DNA of 64,000 nt, from assembly GCA_900175165.2 (NCBI GenBank), contig FWWN02000175.1:1-64000 (forward strand). Reading direction: 5' to 3'. A program made the position numbers and the translations under genes. The notes beneath the pieces are model-generated. The model worked only from the letters and a program-made list of their open reading frames with translations. It was not told where the DNA came from and did not search any database. How positions within the stretch are numbered: the stretch's first letter is position 1; the number at the start of each line of letters is the position of its first letter. Below, piece by piece: positions 44,324 to 55,978 of this stretch. The stretch comes from Rhizomucor pusillus. Taxonomy: Eukaryota; Mucoromycota; Mucoromycetes; Mucorales; Lichtheimiaceae.

Positions 44324-45001
44324 TTATGGACAAAAGCTGACAATGTAAGATGGTGCATGACAGGCGTACACGCTAAATGCATCATCGAATGCATAAGTAT
44401 ATACGTCAGAGCAGACAGCTTTGATAGCTCGGGAAAAATGGTTGCTAGTACATGTCTCTGGGGTGCTGTGTGCGCCGGTGCAGCAATACTCGTCTTGACG
44501 ATATCTTGAACACGCGCTTTGACAAGCAGTCCAGGTTTTGCCCTCTTGGAACCGGAGATCCGCGGGGCAATCAGGCATACTACTACAGTACGTGGCTCGA
44601 CAGTGTCGCGGGTCGCTTGATACAGTGTGATCCTGTTCGAGTTTTGTGGGCTCTACACGGAGTGGTAGGTTGTATCCATCAACAAATGAAATGTCATAGT
44701 AATCCACGTTATTCGCTCCAGACATTTTGAATTCTGCAAGTGATGCCGGATTATGCGCACCAGCTTGCAGGCAGTTTTCAGGCGGATGGCAAGATTCTTG
44801 CGCCCAAACACGTCCTTCCCAGTCATCTTCAACCGTTATCGTCTTATTTGACTTGGCAAGCAGAGGAAAGACCTTCCCGTACGGCTCAGTGTTTGTTTGA
44901 TAGGTTGCATGCAAGTCGTGCGAACAGAGATTCCGGATAATAATGTCCTTCGCGGCAGCCATTGTTAAGGTCAGTAGCACGACAGGTAAGTAGAGGAGCA
45001 T
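44324..45001 (-). CDS. Secreted thaumatin-like protein
   Basis: Intronless, 225 residues. MLLYLPVVLLTLTMAAA is a signal peptide. The mature chain starts DIIIRNLCSHDLHATYQ, the first strand of the thaumatin fold. The family signature YYDISFVDGYNLPLRVEP is present with FVDGYN intact. The protein is rich in cysteines that probably form disulfides (for example EYCCTGAHSTPETC), and ends SYIVSFCP. Fungal thaumatin-like proteins are secreted and many bind or cleave beta-1,3-glucan, so a role in wall remodelling is inferred. Enzymatic activity cannot be judged. An in-frame TTG ten codons upstream is not needed. Confidence 0.85.
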   Translation of the reverse strand: MLLYLPVVLLTLTMAAAKDIIIRNLCSHDLHATYQTNTEPYGKVFPLLAKSNKTITVEDDWEGRVWAQESCHPPENCLQAGAHNPASLAEFKMSGANNVDYYDISFVDGYNLPLRVEPTKLEQDHTVSSDPRHCRATYCSSMPDCPADLRFQEGKTWTACQSACSRYRQDEYCCTGAHSTPETCTSNHFSRAIKAVCSDVYTYAFDDAFSVYACHAPSYIVSFCP

Positions 45002-45182
45002 TGTAGATTTCAAAAAATTAAAATGAAACAAAGGAAAGAAAGAAGGATGCCTTTGATTTATTGAGATTCATGTGTGTACTCTACAATCAAATAGGTAACC
45101 ATTTACAGATATGCGATTTCGAGGCCTTTTAATTAAAGGCCCCCTAATTATGTCCTTTGAAAAATATACACATGGATGATGG

Positions 45183-48100
45183 TTAGTCACTATCTGCATG
45201 CTGTTGCTGATGATGGTGATACAGTCCTGCGAACGGTGCACGGATCTGTCTAAACACAGACCACTCGTCAGGTACCATGAGGAAGTACCGCTCCATTGCT
45301 TCTCGGAACCGGATACGGTACTGTCTAGGAGACACAATCGTCGGTTCTTTACCGCCGCCGCCTAGAATACCGGATTCTTTCACCCAGCTTTCTAGCTTTT
45401 TATCCCAGGTAAACGTGCGGATAAAGTCTGTAAATATGGGCAAATTGAGGTTCTGCACTTTTGATGCCTTAGACTCCATTGATCATGCACACATACCGAC
45501 AATGCCTACGACTAATTCCTGTCTTTCTTCATCGATGCCGACAAGTAGGGAGTAATCCATAACATTGCTGTTGCCAAGGAACAACGTGTCGTTGTGAAGT
45601 GAGCTGCGTAATATTTCTTTGGAGTGTGTGCGAATGAAAAGGGGTGATTGGTATATTACTATGTGTATTCGTTAGTTTGTAATAAATATTGATACATTGA
45701 TATAGTAACTTACATTCAACCAGATTTTCGTCGAGGAGAACTTCGTCTTGCTTTCCCGTGGATTGTACATGCCGATTACGCATGGAGCCCTTGAGATCAA
45801 ATATCTAAATCATATTTTCAGCCAAACCTCCTATTTTCTTTCGCGTTCCCTTAAAATGGCAATAATGTACCTTTTTGACATTGCGCTGGTAAAATAAATT
45901 TTCCATGACCAGCACATCCATATGCATTGATTTGCCAGTAGCTGAGTTCTTAAAACCGATGCTGTAGAAGCCAAAGATCTTTGCAAGCACGGTTGGCATC
46001 TATGCCATCATAAGGTAGTTTATATATGTATACATCGAGTAAGCATCAAAAGCAATGGCTTACTTCTCGGAAAAATGCATCAGACATATAGTGGAAATAT
46101 GCCGGCGCGAACTTGAGGAATGCATCCAATTCGAAACGGGATAGTTGTTTCATCAGCAGTCGATCGTCCTTAGTTTTTAGGAAAGCCGATCCAGACTTGC
46201 CACCGGACGAGTCCCACTTTAGACAACTTGCAAGTGAGTAGATATAGCTCTCGTCGCAGCCGCAATTTCGGCGAAGCGCATCAAATTGGTCCACAAAGAA
46301 AATCTTGCAGAAAAATCGAGTGCTGTCCGATCTAAAGTCTGCGGAATATACGAGTCAAAATGTCGTCCTCCCACTATATACTTCTTTGGATACATACTAA
46401 AGCCGATGTGGATGCCCGATTCTTTGAGCAAAATATCCTTGATATCACCTGGTGAAGCCATGGTAGCAGTTTCGCTCGCAGTTTCATGGAGATCTACACT
46501 CGGATTATCGTCGAAAGACAGTTCAGAGGCTGAGTCAGATGCACCATTCATGTGTGTTAGATAATCTTGACAGCTTAAGGTATATGCAATGATGGTGCTA
46601 GGCTCGTCTTCACGGACAATAACCGGGGAATCTGGAAATATATATTCTGATCGTTGCCTATCGCGCTACAGTTAAATGCGCCTGAATGATTACCGGACGA
46701 CCTATAAAACTTACAAAGGGTATTCCAGTGGCAATAGGTTCGCAACACCGCTGTCTGTTAGGAAGCTGGTTATCGTCTTCATAAACGAACTCTTCTCCGG
46801 TTGCGCTTTGACATCTTGCAAAGTTGTACGTCTGCCACTTGGTCCCTGGCCTTCTTCGGCTTCCTCTCCTTCAGGTGCCGGTCTCACATCAGAAGAAGAT
46901 ATACCAGCTACCATACTTACATGAGGCGGATCCAGTAAATCAACGGCTAATGGAGGTAGCCGCTCAATTTCCGTTCCAAAGCCCGTGATAGCTTCTGCCA
47001 CGCCATCATAACGTTGAGAAAAGAAAGAAGGTGGTCGCGTATTAGCATTAACTCTTTCTGCATACGGCGCCAGCGGCGAAAAGTAGTCAATTGGCGCTTC
47101 CCGCTCGTCATCCAAATCACCAACTTCATCTTCCATATTTTCTTTGACTAGATCGTTCACACGAGTGTAAACCTGCATCGATGTCTTTTTGCGTGGTAAA
47201 CGCGAGCGGAAATGTCGGTCTCGCGCAGTTAGAGCTTTACGCAGACGCTTGCTTTCTGATTCACCGCGCGACGGTACATGCAAACTGCTATGTCTTGTGG
47301 CACCAAGAGGAGAAGGCTGCAACCGATCTGCATTGGAGCTGGATCCCAGTAATACGCTGCTGTATCGGTAATGTGGAGGGATGTTTCTTTGCCGTGAGAT
47401 ATGATCAGAGTCATCGATCATAAATGGTCTATTTACTACATTTTGTAAAATAGATTCATTCCATGGTGGTGATACTTTTGTACGGATATGATGACTGCCT
47501 GGAAGGAAGACAGGTATACGTGAAGGAGTCGTGGCAGCGGCAGCTGAAGTAGACAGGACAGCTGATCTGGACTTTTCCGGTTGGTCTTCGTTCCTCAACT
47601 TGGACCTTAACTCACGCAATAATTCCAGAGATAGACGGCGTTTAACTTCGGGGCGCAATAAGGACCGGCCTTCTTGTTCCGATTTCCAATCTTCTTCTTG
47701 CTTGCTATCGTTGTTCGGCGACGGTAAAAGTTGAGGCAACATACGAGGTACCAGCAACTCTTGATCGTAACGAACTTCATCCTCCAATTCGTTTCCGAGA
47801 AGCGGCAAGTCTGTCACTTCTGTCGCTCTCTTTGTCCTCTCTCCACCTGTGACTTCTGGTAATTCTTGAGGGAATACCTTGCGTAGATTGGCTGTGATTT
47901 TTCGCAATTCCAGTTCAGGTTGTAGATACTCCCGCACAAGATTCGCGTACTCTTCATCCCAACGTTCGATATGCTGATAAAGGATCGTCCTTACAGTCCA
48001 GTTGATGGTCAAGGTATCCGTTGACTTTGTTGTAGCATACACATTTTGAATGTATTGCAGTACTTGCTTCTTTTCGCTGTCGCAACGCTGCGACATTTCT

Positions 48101-51100
48101 TGCAATTCTGTCTTGCATTGTTCAAGTCTGCTAGGATTTACCAGATAAAAAGGAAATGCTTTGTTACGCTCCACAATGGACTGGTAAAACTTGTTTGTTT
48201 TGGTGCGCAAGTTCTTGGCATCTTCTTCTTTCTGGTTGATCTGCACTTGGCTCAGTATGAATAGCTTCATAGGTGGAACTGCCACCTCCAATAAATCGAT
48301 CGGATCATACAGGAACCGAACCGCAAAGTCCTTGTATCCAAAATATCGAACATGATGCTCGCCAATATCGTGAGGGCATATATCTGCTCGACAATATACA
48401 CCCTTTTGATAGAGACAGATTTCCAGGAATTTGCCAAAACTATAGCTGTACGTATTCTCTGACATTGGTATAACGGGCGTCGGCTTTTCGCATTGTCGAC
48501 AATAACTCCACATTAGAAGCTTATCCGACATGCCAGGCTGCGGGCAAGGAAACTTTTCGATCATGACGTTGATGCGGGCGCTACCATGCGCATAAGATCG
48601 ATAATGGTCCAACACCTGATGCTCGCACATTGGGGAAGGACATAGCTGAAGGGCATCCTCGCAGAGTTCAACTAGGTAATCACCCAGAGTCATATCAGAA
48701 GGTTGGCAATAGTATTCAAACATCCGGACTTCAGGTCCTTGGCAAGGCACTGTCGTCACCGTACAGACATTGGAATATAGCACCACTATGTTCTGGTGAT
48801 AGAATGGATTAATGTAATCCACACTTTCTTTGAGGTATGCTTGCCATGCACGAAGTAGATGATTTCGCTTAGCAACCAAATGCTCGTATTCTGCGTCCAT
48901 AACAGGTTCCCGCTGTGATATATCTATCACCGGCTTTGTTGGAGACGAAGGTACTGTGCCACTTTTACGAGCAGCATTCATGGCTGTGATTTTGTTGTTC
49001 GTTTCGATCAGCTGCGTCAATACGTATGGCTGCGGGAAGACCACAAACTGTGATGCCGATAATATTGTATCTTCGTATAGCTTAGAAAATCCATCCAATG
49101 AACTATCCTGCGCCTTTGTCTCTGAATCTTGACTCGTCGATTCTGCGGATTCTGGCACTAGTGGTGAGCGCTCTCTCTCGACATCGCTTTCCAGGCCGCG
49201 ATTCTTTGCAAAGGAGTCACGTAAAAGTGAAGTCTCCAGCTTGAGATTATGCACCACGAACACCATAAAGTCGATGAGACGCTTCAAAAGCTGGAGTGTC
49301 TCGCTCTGCGCACCTCGAAGGACGATGGTGCCTCCCAAATCCGGCTGGCAATCATCAAAGATAAGAAACGTCTTTCGTCGATTCGGTAACCAATCGTGGA
49401 TAATTGTTCGAATTTCAAATGTGCCGCATTGACCAAACGATAAGCCTGCTGAGTGTAAGTTCTCTACAGACTGCACGATGCTTGCACGGGTACAACGTGC
49501 TACAGCTTGTATGACGCTGTACTTGACATTGTGGATTACAGGAATATTCTTCTCTAGGAGGAACTCCAGAGCCAAACGAGATACCGTCGATTTGACAAGC
49601 AGTAGCGATGGTCGCAAAGCAGCAATGCGCGCCACCAATTTCTTAATATGTTCCCGTTCCTGCGCAATCATCGGTTCGATAGACATTAGCTGATTCTCCA
49701 TCTCAACGCGCGAATAGTCAAGCGAGAAAAGTAGTATCAGTATCCTCGGCTGCGAGATATTACGGACCATTGCTTTGTGTGCTACGTTCTTGGAGCACAT
49801 GACACCTTTGACGTAGAAGCTATCGGTTGGTAGTCCACCTGGGATCTTCTTAATCTTTACGTAATGTCGGATATCCATATCGTCCCCTGAGCGCACGTCC
49901 GGTCGTACGTTGTCCGTTACTTTGAGCAAGAGTTTCATGATGATGTCCTCCCATTGCGTCTTCTCTTGCGCCGACAAAGCCGAAAAGCTCTCATCCGCCA
50001 TAAGCTGTTTCAGCATTTTTCGAGCGTGCATGACAGCGCCGTAGCTAAGTTCAACATTGGGTGGTGGCGCTGATATCCGTCGGTGCCGAGGTGTCAGCAA
50101 TCGATTTTTGATGGCATGGTCCAAAGGATTGAGAGCGTATCTATCCTCCAGAGGTGAAAGGAAAGGACTTGGCGACCATCCTTCACTTTGCAAGAATTCC
50201 GATTTCGGCAGATTCGTTGTCGATATATGCATACCTTTTTGCCGAAATGCTGCTCGCCCCTTTTTACTGCCTCCAATGCTCTGTCTACGGAACGATACAG
50301 ACCGTTCTGGATTGGACTGTCCACGTAGTTCTTCCGTGCGTTTATCTCTTAGTCGGAAATCATATGCTTCATCGTCGCTACCTGCTGATTGACGGCGACC
50401 ATTGGCTGCTAAAACGCCTTGTGAGTTGTTTGATCCACTTGAAGGTATACGTAAGGATGACCCTCCTCCCGGGATGCTCGAAGATGATCGACTCCAGAAT
50501 TCCTGCAGCATATCATTTTTTATTTCTTCCTCGTCGTCGTCTCGTCCGATGAATGGAGATAGCACGCCTTCTGTCACGAGAGTTCCTCCTCCTCGTCCCG
50601 TTGTTAATGAGTTCGTTGCCGAGTTGCCACGAAGAGGTGCCGTCGGACTATTCGTAAATCGAATGTCATCTGCCGTCATGGAGGAAAGTGTGGTAGATCG
50701 TGGTCGCGATTTCAGGAAGGAGGAACCAGCATCCAAAAGTCGTTTGCTAAAGCTGCCTTCAGCAGCAGGAGAATTAGATGCCTCGATCTCGTTTCCATTA
50801 CCTGCTGATATTGATCCGGAACGGGACGAATTTCCTGTGGTCTTTTCAGCAGACGATCCAAGGTACCGGCTCGAGTCTGATGCTAAAAGTTCGACTGCGA
50901 CGGTAGTAGAATGTCCATACTGGCTCTGAGACTGCTTTACAGCAGCTGTGGGTATCTGCATTTTTGGAGCTGCGATTGGTGGAGGCTGAGACGGTATAAC
51001 TGCTTGGTATTGATTATCGTTGGATACATCCTCTTCCGGCTGGCGAACTACTGAAGTCGAAGACATGGCGTCCGCAGTGTGGCCCATCAAATGCTCTCGA

Positions 51101-51956
51101 TAGCAAAAGTTGCAGACTCGCACTTCACCCTTCTGCTTGTATAACTTGCCCGAGATCGTATGCGATGCGCATTTGCCGCAAAATATTTGTCCTAGAATAT
51201 CTCAATTTTTAAGCATAGTATTCAATAGAGTATTCAGATCGCCTTATATTTTTTACCACATATTCTGCAATGGTGCCTTCTTCGCAAGACGTTGAAAGGC
51301 TTGTGACATTTGTAGCATTCTTTGCATTGTTCATCTGGCATCCAAAATTCCTTGTCTGACTTTTGTCCTCGCAACCGAGCAATTATGCGGCTGAGAGAAT
51401 GCGACGTGGATATGGAAAAAGTAGTTGCCACAGACTGGGTGTCGCTGTCGGCGGATGGAGGCCGATAGATAGGCACACTGAGAGGCAGGCTATCGTCAGC
51501 AGCAGGTGGCGGCTGATTATCCTGTGAATGTCGGGTGACTGGAGCATGTTCCTCTGCTTCTTGATTAACAGCTGCTGCCACTGCAGCTATCGATGCTGAT
51601 GATGAGCTATTTGTGATAGTTGTTGTGCTGTGAATACTAGAGGACGACGGAAAGTTGACGACGACTGAATCTTTACACGAAGCCGGCGGCGTAGGGGATG
51701 TGACATAGATTTGTCTTTTTGCGCCTTGTAGCAAGGATGAAGATCCCGCAGGTTCGCCGGTATAGCCATCGATTGAGCTACTGGATGCTTGGCTCTTTAG
51801 CGCTGGCGTGGATACATCGTTTAACGGGTCTTGAGACCCTGACATGGCAGTTTTGAACTTTGTGAAGAGTTTCGACAGCAGTTTCTCTTCTGCCTCCTCC
51901 GGCTCTGTAAGCTCAAAATCGAAGCTTGTCAAGGTCCTAATGTCGCTGTCGGCCAT
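45183..51956 (-). CDS. FAB1: 1-phosphatidylinositol-3-phosphate 5-kinase (PIKfyve/Fab1)
   Basis: Makes PI(3,5)P2 on endosome and vacuole membranes. Exons (minus): 51257-51956, 46715-51191, 46398-46657, 46064-46338, 45871-45999, 45714-45804, 45497-45658 and 45183-45427; phases agree, 2112 residues. A FYVE zinc finger at about residues 210-285 ([25 protein letters not shown]) binds PI3P. The long disordered region is Ser-rich. A TCP-1/chaperonin-like domain includes [20 protein letters not shown] and [21 protein letters not shown] Cys-rich CCR region follows. The C-terminal lipid kinase includes [46 protein letters not shown] and [15 protein letters not shown]. The start is the first ATG ([10 protein letters not shown]). 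One 4.5 kb exon carries most of the protein. The neighbouring ACGCGT at 52106 is probably chance. Confidence 0.96.
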
Positions 51957-52689
51957 TTTGTAACGACGTACAAAACATGGCAGCTCTTGCCGAGAATGAG
52001 CACGGAAGGAAGGAAAGTAAGGATCGTCGGAGGCCGTGTTACCCGATCTGGGAATCTGAAATGTTTCACCATTCAAGGCGTACAGTTATGCATTGCCCAC
52101 TGTCAACGCGTACGCACAGCGCCGTCGTAATCAATTTCTCTATTATTCATAATTTTAGTATATCACTTGGTACCGATCTTTACCTGATTAAATGTACAAC
52201 CTTCTTCGATTTTCTTGATATGAAAATACCGGTAAACGATGAATTGCTGGATCGCCACAATTTAGCATATTTTCATCCCTGAAAATCTCCTGCTTCTTTT
52301 TGTTCTACAGATGAGATTTGCGACATTCAACATCGGACAGGATAGCTGCGCCGTGTCTGTTAGTAATGTGTACTCGGGAAGTTGCGCATTGGTCCAGGCG
52401 CACATTAAACCAAGGATAGTATCAATTTCCCTACGCAAACTGTGTCACTTTTTCACTGTCGCGCCTAGTACATATCTGGATCCAAAGATAACTCTGTCTA
52501 GAGGTCTACTGAAATAGATTACCGCAGTTGAAACATCAAGTTCTTACGGTGTTGTGATAACTTACTGCGGTCAACAAGTCTATTGTTTTCCCGCTCGTAG
52601 CGGGGACCACGGATCGTGTCGGGGCAGGGCAGATGCGGGCAAAAGGGAAAGGAAAATGGATAAAAAAATACATTTTGAAAGGGGGCGGC
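51957..52689. other. Intergenic upstream of FAB1, with a small hairpin
   Basis: No supported gene. A perfect hairpin, CCCGCT-CGT-AGCGGG, lies at 52590-52604 within a G/C-rich patch adjoining the dispersed repeat, so the repeat unit may extend into it. Confidence 0.4.
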
Positions 52690-52776
52690 GCACCAGCAGG
52701 CACCACCCGGGACGGAGGGATGCTTCTACATATAGAGAGGAGACTTGCTTGGATAGAATGATATGCACTTGCAAGC
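52690..52776 (+). repeat. Dispersed repeat, copy 2
   Basis: Second copy of the repeat at 12661-12762, same orientation, about 87 bases. It shares GCACCAGCAGGCACCAC, GGGACGGAGGGATGCTTC and TTGGATAGAATGATATGC followed by ACTTGCAAGC. It lacks the 18-base insertion of copy 1. It sits about 100 bases upstream of a TATA box. Confidence 0.8.
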
Positions 52777-52877
52777 AAAAAATACTTGTTTTTTAATAGA
52801 GTCTGTGTCTAGTGATTTTATTAGCAATTCACGCAGCAGCTGCGGCGCTACAGGTGGACGTCATTTTTGGAACCACA

Positions 52878-52885
52878 TATAAAGG
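52878..52885 (+). promoter_or_regulatory. TATA box of the 52972 gene
   Basis: TATAAAGG 94 bases upstream of the ATG at 52972, followed by a pyrimidine-rich leader. Confidence 0.5.
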
Positions 52886-52971
52886 GACAGATCTGCAGGG
52901 CGGCATTTTCAAACCTTAACATTCCTTTTTACCCTTTTTCTTCCTTACTATCGAACATTCCATCTCAAGTC

Positions 52972-53649
52972 ATGTCCCAATCCTATAAGGACAGCGAACA
53001 ACACTTAGAACCTACCGTAGCTTTTGCTGAAAGCGTTGCATCAACTAACGATAACGACGAAGCTGTACAAGCCCTTTTATCCAATTCCGACAACTTCCCT
53101 CCACTGCCTTCGACCTCTGCGACAGTTGACGATTGGGAGCTTGTTTTGGAGCACGCACATCCGGATGACTGGGAACATATTCAGGACCCATCTATATCGT
53201 CGTTTGCAGAAGCTGCTGAACAAGCCGGTGTGGAACACGATCCTGTACCTCGGAGCAAGTTTGTGACCTACAGCATGCCTCCCAAGAAACCAAGACGAAA
53301 GCAAGCATCAAAGGAGGAAGCAGAGGGTGATCACGAAGACGGCGAGTATGACGGTGGCGCTGGATTTGATGAGTTCAGTGTTTCCAAAATGGCAACTGCT
53401 CAAAAACGTCGCTCTGGTCATTTTGCGAATCAGCGTCGACAACGATCAGCCAAGGTGCAACTAGAACAGTCTTGCCGTCAGATGGTTCGTGATTCATCAG
53501 CTGATGAGCAGGAACAAGATGAAGAAGCTAGAAAACATAAGCAGCAGATGCAGATGCGCAGTGCTCTCCAATCGATTCCAAAGCGTCTGTATCAGACCAG
53601 GATGTCACGAAAGCAGATGGCAATGCAACTCTTGGAGCAGACTACTTGA
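52972..53649 (+). CDS. Unknown charged protein with two W-x-x-V/I (LIR-like) motifs
   Basis: Intronless, 225 residues from MSQSYKDSEQ. No domain is recognised. The N-terminal half is acidic and contains VDDWELVLEHAHPDDWEHIQ: two acidic W-x-x-hydrophobic motifs 15 residues apart, the form used by Atg8-interacting (LIR/AIM) peptides. The middle has a basic patch, PPKKPRRKQASK, which could be a nuclear signal. The C-terminal part is Gln/Arg-rich and probably coiled (QRRQRSAKVQLEQSCRQM, RKHKQQMQMRSALQS), ending RKQMAMQLLEQTT. An upstream in-frame ATG at 52867 lies before the TATA box and was rejected. The Atg8 link is speculative. Confidence 0.6.
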   Translation: MSQSYKDSEQHLEPTVAFAESVASTNDNDEAVQALLSNSDNFPPLPSTSATVDDWELVLEHAHPDDWEHIQDPSISSFAEAAEQAGVEHDPVPRSKFVTYSMPPKKPRRKQASKEEAEGDHEDGEYDGGAGFDEFSVSKMATAQKRRSGHFANQRRQRSAKVQLEQSCRQMVRDSSADEQEQDEEARKHKQQMQMRSALQSIPKRLYQTRMSRKQMAMQLLEQTT

Positions 53650-54121
53650 GAGCTTAACCTCGAATAGCAGCCATCCATCAATTAGACGAGTCACGCTTCC
53701 CATTACGTGTCCTTGCTATACGATCCATTTCGTCATTCCTAATTATGCACTTGCATCATGACATCCATACCCAGCTCTTCTCTCGTCACCCATCCTGCAC
53801 GTTCCTGCAAACATTTCTTTATCCTGATTGAGACGAATAAACAAAGAATCTCGCAGCGATTGGGAAGAATAGAAGTTAATGCACAACTTTGTGTTCCCGT
53901 ACCACCTTTGATAACGGTCATGCATTTCTCCAACTCAGTAAGAATGAGAATTCGAGAGTCCCGTGCACGCTCGGCGCACCGCCTTTCGAGGACAAAGTAC
54001 TGAACATGCCGACCAGACCGGTATTGATGGAAAAGGCAGATGTCTACCTTGTTATAAAGCATTAGAGCAGACAGAAACTTCGAATTTGATACTTTTGTTT
54101 ATTTGAATAAGATACAATACA
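53650..54121. other. Convergent 3' region, unresolved frames
   Basis: Frames on both strands (53739-54062 minus, 53758-54003 plus) overlap and cannot both be real. Neither shows a known domain. It most likely holds the 3' UTRs of the two convergent genes. Confidence 0.4.
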
Positions 54122-55430
54122 TTATAAGTCGTCATAAGTAGTCAAGGGGCGATCTATCGTCGGTTGCGATGTTGACGAAGCTAAGGGATCTAAATGATTA
54201 CATTTAGTAATAAGCGACAATCCGCAGCATTCTATTCACATACTTGAAGGAGTTGCGTAGGGCGCATCCAAATCACCAGGATATGTCTGCATTTCTTCTT
54301 TGGCAAAATTGCCGTCTAACAAATCAATGTTAATTTTAAGTCTCTAATTGCCATGCACATTGCGGGAGCTCTTCCATACCTTCATCCGTCCAAGGTATGT
54401 TTCCAAATCCGTACTGGTTTCGCTCAGGCAATTTAGCACGGTTCACTTTATCCCAGGTTAAAACAACTCTATTCTGCCAACAAGGATCAACAATGAAGAA
54501 CATGCAAAGCTTACCTCGAATGTGCCGTCGTCCGAAAAGCGCACCATCCATGGCCTGTATGGCATCCAGAGCACTCTCTTTATCCTCGTACGTCACAAAT
54601 CCAAAACTACAGTTACTGTTAGTCTCGAGTTCGTTTGTCCAAATGATTATGATCTACATACTCTTTACCCTCAACCACTTTAACTTGCACAATGTGTCCG
54701 AATCGTTTGAATGTTCGTTCAAGACTGTCAACAGAGACATCCTCCAGGTCGCCAATGTATATTTTCGTCGGATGAAAATCTGTATCGATGTAACGTCCAG
54801 CATTTTCATAGGGCTACGATGAGCAATAAGTAAAACAAAACAGGTTATAATCCGTGAAAAAATTCCAGCAGAGATTGCTTACGTTACGAGATCCTCTGCT
54901 ATGTCTGTGAGATGAATAATGGCGGGTACTTCCATAGCTGGGTCGTCTACTGTATCTCCTTCGCCGATCTTCTTCTTCCTCTGAGTCTGACGGATAATAG
55001 GACGAGCGATGGTGACGCCTGTGACGAGGTGGAGATGGCGACCGAGGTCTGTACGAGTATCGACGATGATGATGCTCATACTCGTCTTCCTCGTCGCGTT
55101 CTGACGAAAACTTTTGTCGACGTCGCTTAACTCTGCCAAACTCGTCTAGTTCCTCCTCCTCGTCACTTTCTTCTCTCTCTATACGTCGTTTCTCTCGAGG
55201 TTTGTCATTCGTGCTAAATCGATCTCCCTTAGAATTATGCTTCCGGTTGTCGGTGCAAAGAATTTTCACCAACCTGTTCTCGACATTGCTAACCGAACTG
55301 TCTTTCACCTTTGTATCCTCCACAGCGCCGGTCTCCTACTGTTGATCAATATCCTAGTCGTCAACGAGTCGGTTTTAAAAATTAGTCATACCTCTCGATC
55401 CTTTGTGTGCACCTGCTCAGCTTGTGCCAT
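54122..55430 (-). CDS. RRM protein with acidic and RS-like N-terminus (probable splicing factor)
   Basis: Begins MAQAEQVHTKDRE at 55430. The N-terminal half is low complexity: EREESDEEEELDEFGRVKRR, HHHRRYSYRPRSPSPPRHRR and many Arg-Ser/Tyr pairs, typical of nuclear speckle proteins. One RRM follows: RNP2 KIYIGDL, VDSLERTFKRFGHIVQVKV, RNP1 KEFGFVTYEDKESALDAI, and FGRRHIRVVLTW. The C-terminal extension is NRAKLPERNQYGFGNIPWTD, then YPGDLDAPYATPSNPLASST, ending TTYDDL. Two late introns are needed to reach this end; skipping them leaves a premature stop after CAWQLET. RNA binding is clear; the role in splicing is inferred from the RS-like region. No specific orthologue is assigned. Confidence 0.75.
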
Positions 55431-55978
55431 GGTGGGCCGTCTGTGAGAAACGAAAAAAGAAAAAAAAAAAATGGGCAGTCGTGCGTGGATTCTGCCAAAA
55501 TCAGCTCGGCGGACCTTCACTGACCACAGTATGAATTTCTTCCATTCAAATCTATCCAATTGGTAAAGTTTCAAAGTTGTATTTTGATTCGACTTCGAGA
55601 TGCATATAGTTTGGCCGTTGTATTTGTGGACTCAAAGTGCATTGTGCGAAGCTGTAGCGAATGGCTTCAAACAGAGACCTCCCAAGATATAACAAAATCA
55701 GAATGAACTATCATACGTGATGGATATGTATTAGAGACATGGCTACGGCTTCTTCATGTAGAAGATCATTCGTCAAAGTGTATACTACTTATTGCTGCAA
55801 CATTTGAGTGATCTTTTATTTTCCAAGATGTTTACTTCTCTCCTAATTGGAATATTGGAAATGCTTGGTCGACTATACTTCTTGCTTTGTGTTTTAAATT
55901 GCGATTAAATATATGCATGAATCGAAGATGTCGCGATGTAACATTTTATCTCGATAATCATCGTGAGAGGTATATAAT
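55431..55978. other. Intergenic, RRM gene promoter and TBCB 3' flank
   Basis: 548 bases. A poly-A run near 55460 is the only distinctive feature; no gene seen. Confidence 0.45.

Noticed and set aside
51106..52111. ACGCGT at 52106 as a cell-cycle element of FAB1
   Set aside because: A single ACGCGT every few kilobases is expected by chance, and FAB1 is not a replication gene.
53739..54062. Possible small gene between the convergent genes
   Set aside because: Three overlapping frames on two strands look equally good and none matches a family I know.
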